The position numbers were made by a program, and so were the translations under genes. Below, in pieces: positions 58,282-64,000 of a DNA stretch of 64,000 bases. Source of the stretch: DAOTZR01 sp034432595 (GTDB taxonomy: Bacteria; Chloroflexota; Anaerolineae; B4-G1; SLSP01); contig DAOUBT010000031.1 of assembly GCA_034432595.1 (NCBI GenBank), forward strand, positions 1 through 64,000, in the 5' to 3' direction. The notes under the pieces are model-generated. The model made no database searches. It had not been told where the DNA came from and saw only the letters and a list, made by a program, of their open reading frames with translations. Each line of letters opens with the position of its first letter. Within the stretch, counting starts at the first letter, position 1.

Positions 58282-58875
58282 TTACTCGGTGCTAAAGCCG
58301 TTCCATAAGCGGTCGCGCGCCAGACTCGATACGGTGAGAAGGCGCACCGTTTCACGCAGGTCGGGATACCGATAGGCCAGATCAAGATAGACCTGCCGGT
58401 CACGTTCCACGTAGGCCAGCACCTGGCCCGGTTGCAGCCCCCATAATTGAGGGTAGGTGCTCAGGGTCCAAAAGCCGTTTTCAATTTCGTTCAGCAAGGT
58501 TTCGGGCACATCACGTCCGGTTTCGATGAGGCGCGTCAGTTCCTGCGTGCGCCGGTGGAGCAGTTCCAGGCGAAGCGTGCCTTGCGCCGGAAGCGGCGTC
58601 AGTGCGAGAAGGTTGTTTTCCGCTTCGCGACGCAGGCCATACAACGGCGCGCCGGGGAGGGCGCTCCCCCACCCCACGCCCCACAGACAAGCCACAACGA
58701 AGGCGCAGGCCAACGCGAGGCGAAAACCTCGTCCCCATAAGTTTGAAACAGGCGCGGGATGCGCAGCCTGCGCTTTGCGCTGCGCGGCGCGCCAGATTGC
58801 CGCACGTCGCGCGGGGGAAAGGCCGGGACGCGCGAGGCGCTGCAGCCGGGTTTCCCAATCATTCGATGCGTTCAT
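58282..58875 (-). CDS. DUF5667-type anti-sigma-like membrane protein
   Basis: A 197-residue protein. An N-terminal cytoplasmic segment (about 1-48, with RPGLSPARRAAIWRAA) precedes one membrane helix (FRLALACAFVVACLWGVGWG) and an external domain beginning ALPGAPLYGLRREAENN, the DUF5667 opening, with LELLHRRTQELTRLIETG. Such proteins follow ECF sigma genes in Chloroflexota and probably hold the sigma factor at the membrane. Overlaps the sigma gene by 17 bases. Confidence 0.78.
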   Translation of the reverse strand: MNASNDWETRLQRLARPGLSPARRAAIWRAAQRKAQAAHPAPVSNLWGRGFRLALACAFVVACLWGVGWGSALPGAPLYGLRREAENNLLALTPLPAQGTLRLELLHRRTQELTRLIETGRDVPETLLNEIENGFWTLSTYPQLWGLQPGQVLAYVERDRQVYLDLAYRYPDLRETVRLLTVSSLARDRLWNGFSTE

Positions 58876-59455
58876 GCCTGACCTCCTTTTTGAGGTAAGC
58901 TGCTTCAGTTTGAGCGCGCTGCTCCAGCAAGGTCTGGAGTTTGCGCAAAGCGCGATGTAAACGCACTTTGATGGCGTTCGGATTGGAGTGCAACACAGCC
59001 GCTATTTCGGCGTGCCCCAAACCGCTGCCATAATGGAGGAGCACCACATCCCGTTCTTTATCGCTCAGGCTCATCAGCGCCTGCCGCAAGGCGGGATCAG
59101 GGCCGGCTTCGGCTTCGTCCTCTGCCGGCAAGTCGAGATCGTCCAGCGAGACCTGCTCCGGACGCCGCCCTATGCGCCGGTAGTGGTCAACAAGGCGCGC
59201 GCGCGCAATGCGAAAAAGCCAGGCCTCAAACGGAACGCCGCGCTCGGTGTAGCGGCGAATAGCGGTGATGACGCTGGCAAAAACATCGGAGGTGAGGTCT
59301 TCGGCGGTGGCTATATCCCCCACGCGATAGAGCATGAAGCGATATACGGCGTCCACGTAGCGTTCGTAGAGCATAGCGAGCGCCTGCATGTCACCCTGAG
59401 CGGCGCGCAGGGCCAGCTCACCGCTCTTTTCCTCACTTTTTTGCGCTGCGTTCAC
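58859..59455 (-). CDS. ECF-type RNA polymerase sigma factor
   Basis: A 198-residue sigma factor. Region 2 is LAMLYERYVDAVYRFMLYRVGDIATAEDLTSDVFASV and AWLFRIARARLVDHYRR; region 4 is ALMSLSDKERDVVLLHYGSGLGHAEIAAVLHSNPNAIKVRLHRAL, all split by a linker of about 25 residues. Start chosen at GTG 59455 with GGAAAGAG upstream; a TTG at 59500 has no ribosome site. It forms an operon with the anti-sigma gene. Confidence 0.9.
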   Translation of the reverse strand: MNAAQKSEEKSGELALRAAQGDMQALAMLYERYVDAVYRFMLYRVGDIATAEDLTSDVFASVITAIRRYTERGVPFEAWLFRIARARLVDHYRRIGRRPEQVSLDDLDLPAEDEAEAGPDPALRQALMSLSDKERDVVLLHYGSGLGHAEIAAVLHSNPNAIKVRLHRALRKLQTLLEQRAQTEAAYLKKEVRHERIE

Positions 59456-59924
59456 CCCAACTCTTTCCAGACGATCGGGTAATCCCAGACGTCTTTTCAA
59501 GATTAACGAATTGTCATCCGTCCCTTAAGAGCAGAACACCTTGCGCTACTCTCGTCCTCTGATGCACAGGAAAACGATTTTCGCCATCAGGCATCACAGG
59601 CCCAGCAGGATGCACGGTTAAATCCCCGTAACCTCAAGCGCAGGTTCTGCGTTTATCTTATCAAGAAGCAAAGGAACCCGGCCTGAGGTGCTGTTTCATT
59701 ATAAATCGCTGCGCGAGGGACGCCAGTTACATGAAAGATGATCGCGCCCATGGTCGTTTTTGATCATCCGGCGGCGGGACTACGCGGTAAAAGTAACAAG
59801 CTTAGGAGTAAAGCGCTATTCTCGAATAGTGAAATTCTGTTACAATAGAGGTAAGCTTGCTCCAAAGGCAAGCCCTATTGGCATGTTTGATAAAACAGCG
59901 GCAGATAACGTGAAGGAGGATGCG
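59456..59924. other. Divergent intergenic region between sigma factor and TadE-like gene
   Basis: About 470 bases without a convincing gene. On the plus strand TACAAT at 59841-59846 is the best -10 for the TadE-like gene, without a good -35. GCTTGC-N7-GCAAGC near 59854-59872 forms a small hairpin in the leader. An ECF-dependent promoter for the sigma gene is expected but I cannot identify it. Confidence 0.4.
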
Positions 59925-61964
59925 ATGGACACTCTGAGAAAACGTCGCGGACAGGCGCTGGTGGAATTTGCGCTTTTATTGCCCATTTTGTTGGTGATGC
60001 TGATAGGCATTCTGGAATTTGGCCGCGTCCTCTTTATCTACGTCAACCTGTTCAACAGTGCACGCGAAGGTTCGCGTCTGGGGATGGTGAATCCACAAGA
60101 CCAGAACGCCATTCGGCAGACGGTTCTGGACAGGCTCATCCTGGTGAACCCGGCACAAGTTAACATCACGGTAAATTACGACAACGGTCCCGGGACCACC
60201 CCATTCACAGATCCCAATCAGGTTGGCATTGGCGCACGGATCCGGGTGCGGGTGGTCAGCAATGTGACTTTTATCACGCCTATCTTCCAGCCTTTCGCGC
60301 CCACCGGCTACACGGTTGATCTGGTTTCGGCCCGCACCATTCAAGCGCTCAATCCCAACGCCAATGGTGGTGGCGGCGGTGGTGGAGGTGGCGGCGGTGG
60401 TGGCGGCGGGGGAGAAATCACGCCTACCCCGGTCCCACCCACCGCGACCCCCGTCCCTCCGACGCCTACGCCGGTGACCCCAACGGCGACGCCGACACCG
60501 ACGCGCACGCCTACCGCAACCGCCACGCCCGGTGGTCCTACGCCCACGCCTACCGCGACGCCGCTCAACCTTTTGCCTATCGTGATTAGCGAGCCGGTGA
60601 ACCCCAACGCTAATCAGGTTAGCGGTACCGCTCATCCCGGCTATCAGCTCACGTTGCGCGTGGTTCAGGTGGGGTATACAGCGCAAACCTGGGTGGAACC
60701 CAACGGGACTTTTACCTTCCCGAACATTCCCGCGGATGTGCTACAGCCGGGTTACACGGTATTGGTGCAGGGGTATGGGCAGCAGGACCTGGCAACGGTA
60801 GCGGGCAACACGCCGACGCCTACTCCAACGCCCACCCTCACTCCGTCACCGACGCCTACCCGAACCCCTACCCCAACGGCGACGCCATCTGTCCCCTATT
60901 TTGTAATAGCGCCTGATTGCGGTCCCAGCAACACTACCGTCACCCTGAATTTCTCCGGATATAACAACTGGCCCAAAGGCGGAAACCATAAACAATTAGG
61001 AGTTTACCTGGATAGCACTCAATCCGGAACGAGTTGCAGTTCTACCAGCAACAGAATTACCACGGTGAGCAGTTACGGGTCAACTTTTGCTTTTAACGCC
61101 ACCTTCACCATGCCATCGGGCAGCCATTCCATCTGCATCCGCACCGAGAAGAGCAATGGTTCAGCCAGCGGTGGAGCTGCTTATTCGGTCATGTATGTTT
61201 CGCCTTGTGGAACGACGCCCACGCCCACCCTGACGCCAACGCCATCACCAACGCCTATCGGCTACCCTAACCTGATTGTGCAAAGCGTGACGTTGGTCGG
61301 CCCGGCAGCGCCCATTGGCACCTACCGTCCCGTCACGGTACAGGTGACGATCAAAAACATCGGCACGGCGGACGTGACGCGCCTGTTTTGGGTGGATTTG
61401 TTTGCGGATGTGGCCTCGCCCGATCCTTACACCTATGCAAGCCTGGATTATGCAGCGGTGAACGGCATTCCTGCCAACACAGCCATCAGCTTCACCATGC
61501 TTGTGCCGCGGGGATTTTCCACTTTAGGCGAGCACAGCGTGGTGGTGATGGTGGATACCTGGAATCAGATTGCCGAATCAAACGAGAATGACAACATCAA
61601 CACTCCACCCCTGGCGGTTCTGGTGGAGCAGGATAATCCGCAGCCCACCCCAACGCCGACTGCGCCCAGCGTGCCTGATCCAGGTGGCATTGCGGGCACG
61701 ACGCGCATCAGCGGCCTGCCGCAGGGCAATGTGTCCGTTTACGTGTACGATGCTGGCGGGCGTCTGGTCTGGTCGGGCCTTTCGGATCCGAGCGGCAACT
61801 ACAACACCGGGCTACGGCTAGCGCCGGGTACTTACTCCGCTGAAGGCCGCGCGCGCCTGATTATTGGAGAAACGGAACAGCTCTACCGCGCCGTCGTCAC
61901 GAACATCAGCGTGATAGCCAATACCATCACCACCAGTGTGGCCCTGGATCTCAATCCCATTTAA
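59925..61964 (+). CDS. TadE-like pilus-type protein with poly-Gly, Thr-Pro linkers and CARDB domain
   Basis: A 679-residue surface protein. The N-terminus RKRRGQALVEFALLLPILLVMLIGILEFGRV is a TadE domain and its helix (residues 5-40); VNLFNSAREGSRLG follows. A run of about 18 glycines at 147-165 is encoded by GGT/GGC repeats. Then Thr/Pro-rich linkers (166-210, about 305-325, about 430-445) separate an Ig-like domain (about 215-300), a cysteine-containing beta domain (325-430), a CARDB domain (448-560, TVQVTIKNIGTADVTR) and a CnaB-like carboxypeptidase-regulatory domain (590-679). Start ATG 59925 with AAGGAGG. The first of three exported-protein genes in a row. Confidence 0.8.
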   Translation: MDTLRKRRGQALVEFALLLPILLVMLIGILEFGRVLFIYVNLFNSAREGSRLGMVNPQDQNAIRQTVLDRLILVNPAQVNITVNYDNGPGTTPFTDPNQVGIGARIRVRVVSNVTFITPIFQPFAPTGYTVDLVSARTIQALNPNANGGGGGGGGGGGGGGGGEITPTPVPPTATPVPPTPTPVTPTATPTPTRTPTATATPGGPTPTPTATPLNLLPIVISEPVNPNANQVSGTAHPGYQLTLRVVQVGYTAQTWVEPNGTFTFPNIPADVLQPGYTVLVQGYGQQDLATVAGNTPTPTPTPTLTPSPTPTRTPTPTATPSVPYFVIAPDCGPSNTTVTLNFSGYNNWPKGGNHKQLGVYLDSTQSGTSCSSTSNRITTVSSYGSTFAFNATFTMPSGSHSICIRTEKSNGSASGGAAYSVMYVSPCGTTPTPTLTPTPSPTPIGYPNLIVQSVTLVGPAAPIGTYRPVTVQVTIKNIGTADVTRLFWVDLFADVASPDPYTYASLDYAAVNGIPANTAISFTMLVPRGFSTLGEHSVVVMVDTWNQIAESNENDNINTPPLAVLVEQDNPQPTPTPTAPSVPDPGGIAGTTRISGLPQGNVSVYVYDAGGRLVWSGLSDPSGNYNTGLRLAPGTYSAEGRARLIIGETEQLYRAVVTNISVIANTITTSVALDLNPI

Positions 61965-61979
61965 ACCGGAAACAGGGAA

Positions 61980-63305
61980 ATGAACATGCATAAGCGCCTT
62001 TGGATCGTTCCACTCATGGTGTTAAGCGCACTCGCGCTCACGGTCGCGCTGGTGCACGCCGTCTATGTTGACCCAATCTGGACCGGCGGCGAACCTTCAC
62101 TTCAGCTCAACAGTAGCGGCTACAATCGCTACAGTGCGGTGGCGCTGGCGGATAACGGGACGTTGGGCATCGTCTGGAGCCGGGTCGCGCCCGATCAAAA
62201 AACCGGGCTGCGCTGGCTCACCCTGACGCAACGCACGGGTACCACCTGGACGCCCATCACCCTGCGTAGCGTTACCACCGACATTAACCAACCTGCTGTA
62301 GCTTATCTGGGAACAACCTGGCACGTGGCCTGGACGGAAGGGCTTTACAGCGGACCGGCCAAACTCATGGTTATGCGCGAGGGTGAGGCGGCGCAGGTGC
62401 TTCAGCAACCGGTCTACCGCTATGCCACCCCAGATATGGCTAGCGCGGCTAATGGTTTGCATATGGTGTACGCCGCAGCCCCTTCGGCTAACTATCCGAA
62501 CAACAAGCCCGACCTTTACTACGCGTTCTATCCGGCCAACGGCTCGAATTGGATGGCCCCCACGCTCGCCATTACCAGTTCGCAAGTACTTACGCCAGGA
62601 GTGAGGGGAGAAATCTGGTATCCACGCATCGCCGTCAATCCAGAAGGCACGCGTATCCACCTGGTCTGGGAACAGGTGGTTGATCTGGCCGAGAGTGCTC
62701 GCTATGAAGTCTGGTATGTTCAGGGGACTTTGAGCGGAAGCAACGTCTCTTGGGGACAGGCGCGTCGGCTCTCGCCGCAAGGACAATATGGATTGCGCCC
62801 GGAGCTTGTCCTGGATGCGCAAGGTTATCCTCACGTCATCTGGACGGAAGCCCTGCCGCCTTTGGGAAGACCTGCCGCCCAATACATTGACTACCGCGCC
62901 CAAACAGCTCAGGGATGGAACATCCCCACGCGCATAGACCCCAATAACGCAACGGCCAGCAACCTGACCCCGACCTATGTTCAGGCCGAAATCGCTCTGC
63001 ATGGGACTCGTCTCTGTGTGGCGTGGCACGCTTCACGGGATCCAAACGCTAAAGAAGAGCTGCTCCTCACCTGTTCTGAAGATCAGGGGACAAGCTGGGG
63101 AACTACGGTCAATGTTTCCAACACGCCTGATCAACTTTCGCTCTACCCCCACATCCTGTTCACCCCTCAGGGAAAGCTATTATTGACCTGGATCGAGTCC
63201 AACAGCAGCAATTGGCTCTGGGATTACAACCCGTTCTTCCGCAGTGAAAACACGAATCTCTATAAGCTGTATCTGCCCATTACCTTACGAAATAAGGCTT
63301 CGTGA
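61980..63305 (+). CDS. Secreted beta-propeller-like protein ending in LYLPITLRN
   Basis: A 441-residue protein with a signal peptide (LWIVPLMVLSALALTVALVHA). The body contains repeated blade-like strands (GTLGIVWSRV, TWHVAWTEG, GLHMVYAAAP, RIHLVWEQV, YPHVIWTEA, RLCVAWHASR, KLLLTWIES), about seven, as in sialidase/BNR-type propellers, but without Asp-box catalytic motifs. It ends with NTNLYKLYLPITLRNKAS. The hxLPhxLRN tail recurs on secreted proteins of Chloroflexota and may be a surface-sorting signal. Operon member with the TadE-like gene (15-base gap). Confidence 0.7.
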   Translation: MNMHKRLWIVPLMVLSALALTVALVHAVYVDPIWTGGEPSLQLNSSGYNRYSAVALADNGTLGIVWSRVAPDQKTGLRWLTLTQRTGTTWTPITLRSVTTDINQPAVAYLGTTWHVAWTEGLYSGPAKLMVMREGEAAQVLQQPVYRYATPDMASAANGLHMVYAAAPSANYPNNKPDLYYAFYPANGSNWMAPTLAITSSQVLTPGVRGEIWYPRIAVNPEGTRIHLVWEQVVDLAESARYEVWYVQGTLSGSNVSWGQARRLSPQGQYGLRPELVLDAQGYPHVIWTEALPPLGRPAAQYIDYRAQTAQGWNIPTRIDPNNATASNLTPTYVQAEIALHGTRLCVAWHASRDPNAKEELLLTCSEDQGTSWGTTVNVSNTPDQLSLYPHILFTPQGKLLLTWIESNSSNWLWDYNPFFRSENTNLYKLYLPITLRNKAS

Positions 63306-63309
63306 AACT

Positions 63310-63906
63310 ATGAAATCACGTTTCTGGTTGCTCTTTGGATTGGCGCTCATTCTGGCGGTAGGTATCTTCGTGATAAGCGCGCTCTGGCAGAGTCGCCATC
63401 AGGCGCCGCCCACGCAGGCCTGGACAGGGCTGGCCCCTTTGGTGAATTACGCGGAAGCGGAAACGCGCGCACGCAGCCGCGCACGGTCCTGGAGCGCGGA
63501 CGCGCAGTTGATCATGATTGAAGGCAGTTGGCGCCCGCCGACGGAGTGGCTCCAAACGGAGTATTTGCCCATAGCCTGGAGCTACACCTACTATTCCGCG
63601 GCCCAACAGGCCATCGCGTCGGTCGGCGTCAGCGGCGAACAGGTGGCGTGGATTCCACCCATGCCGGTGAATCAAGCCCGTCCAGCCATAGAGCCTTTCC
63701 CCGTTCCGCAGGGGCCGCACGTGGCCTGGCTGGTGTTCCGTGCAGCAGGCGGTGAGGATTTTTTGCAGCGCCATGCAAACGCCACGGTCAAGCTGATTTT
63801 ACGTCAGGTGGACGGCACCCCGCAATGGGAAGTCACAGCGATCGGCGAACAGGGCGAAAGCTTTCAAGTCAAAGTGGATGCGCAGAGTGGCGCCCTGATC
63901 CCATAA
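63310..63906 (+). CDS. Membrane-anchored exported protein
   Basis: A 198-residue protein with an N-terminal membrane helix or uncleaved signal (FWLLFGLALILAVGIFVISALW). The rest is extracytoplasmic; the end, WEVTAIGEQGESFQVKVDAQSGALI, resembles a PepSY-type strand pair. Start ATG four bases after the propeller gene stop. Function unknown. Downstream, 63907-64000 has AAGGAG and two or three short ATG frames that stop within 12 codons, plus an ATG at 63988 that is still open at the window edge. Confidence 0.6.
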   Translation: MKSRFWLLFGLALILAVGIFVISALWQSRHQAPPTQAWTGLAPLVNYAEAETRARSRARSWSADAQLIMIEGSWRPPTEWLQTEYLPIAWSYTYYSAAQQAIASVGVSGEQVAWIPPMPVNQARPAIEPFPVPQGPHVAWLVFRAAGGEDFLQRHANATVKLILRQVDGTPQWEVTAIGEQGESFQVKVDAQSGALIP

Positions 63907-64000
63907 AGGAGTTGGAGCCAGAAGTATGAGTATAAGTATAGTTAAGGAACCCTGACGCCATGCACGAACCAGGGAGAAGCGTCAAGGATGAGGCATGATC

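Noticed and set aside
19721..59860. A shared TACAAT followed by GGTAAGC in the leaders of the pilin (19721) and TadE-like (59841) genes
   Set aside because: The match is short, spacing differs, and downstream structures are not alike; chance is a sufficient explanation.
63907..64000. A gene starting in the last 94 bases
   Set aside because: The frame after the AAGGAG site stops within nine codons, and the ATG at 63988 is too close to the edge to judge.

Overview
The window is a GC-rich bacterial chromosome segment, most likely from Chloroflexota (Anaerolineae/Ardenticatenia-like). I infer this from the mix of family types: DUF5667-type anti-sigma protein beside an ECF sigma factor, tandem GT87/DUF2029 membrane proteins, a secreted protein ending in LYLPITLRN, a single-polypeptide MetV-MetF protein, an archaeal-type phosphoglycerate mutase and split nuo and atp clusters. 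No rRNA or taxonomic marker is present, so the class is a guess.

Layout. 1-5.0 kb: edge of a type I CRISPR-Cas operon on the minus strand (WYL regulator, Cas3 with helicase first and HD nuclease last, a Cas8-like protein, then a gene cut by the window edge). 5.2-10.6 kb: RAYT transposase remnant and a giant alpha-2-macroglobulin with a membrane domain where the bait region should be. 10.9-17.4 kb: envelope genes (ccdA, DUF2085, lgt, polytopic membrane proteins). 17.4-25 kb: zinc-ribbon coiled-coil protein, MTHFR, a type IV pilin, a response regulator with a kinase-dead tail, apgM, family 5 UDG, a lipoprotein. 25-38.5 kb: ABC-2 permease, DUF4175-like protein, PspC, DUF72, a 1028-residue sensor kinase with a LiaF-like partner, histidine phosphatase, a lipoprotein/YhfC protease fusion, a class III cyclase, GNAT, DUF948-like and YtxH proteins. 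38.5-38.8 kb: tRNA-His and tRNA-Arg. 38.8-50.8 kb: murE, the F0 half of an ATP synthase operon (atpZ-atpB-atpE-b/delta fusion) and the membrane arm of complex I (nuoA-H-J-K-L-M-N), all on the minus strand. 51-56.3 kb: ABC-2 permease, a membrane zinc-ribbon protein, then a PLP-enzyme/receiver fusion translationally coupled to a receiver-histidine kinase, followed by a convergent response regulator. 56.4-64 kb: M20 peptidase, a noncoding tandem hairpin array of 15 units, sigma/anti-sigma pair, and a TadE-like multidomain secreted protein with two exported partners.

How the genes fit together. The energy block (nuo, then atp) encodes only membrane sectors; the peripheral arm of complex I and F1 must lie elsewhere. 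Signalling is dense: two histidine kinases, two stand-alone regulators, a cyclase and an ECF sigma pair. The most unusual system is at 52.6-55.6 kb, where a threonine-synthase-fold enzyme carries an intact CheY-like receiver and its start-stop overlap ties it to a kinase. Promoters repeatedly show a -35 and -10 separated by exactly 16 bases, and most genes have clear AGGAGG-type ribosome sites, which I used to choose starts. All annotations come from reading the sequence; no database search was run.
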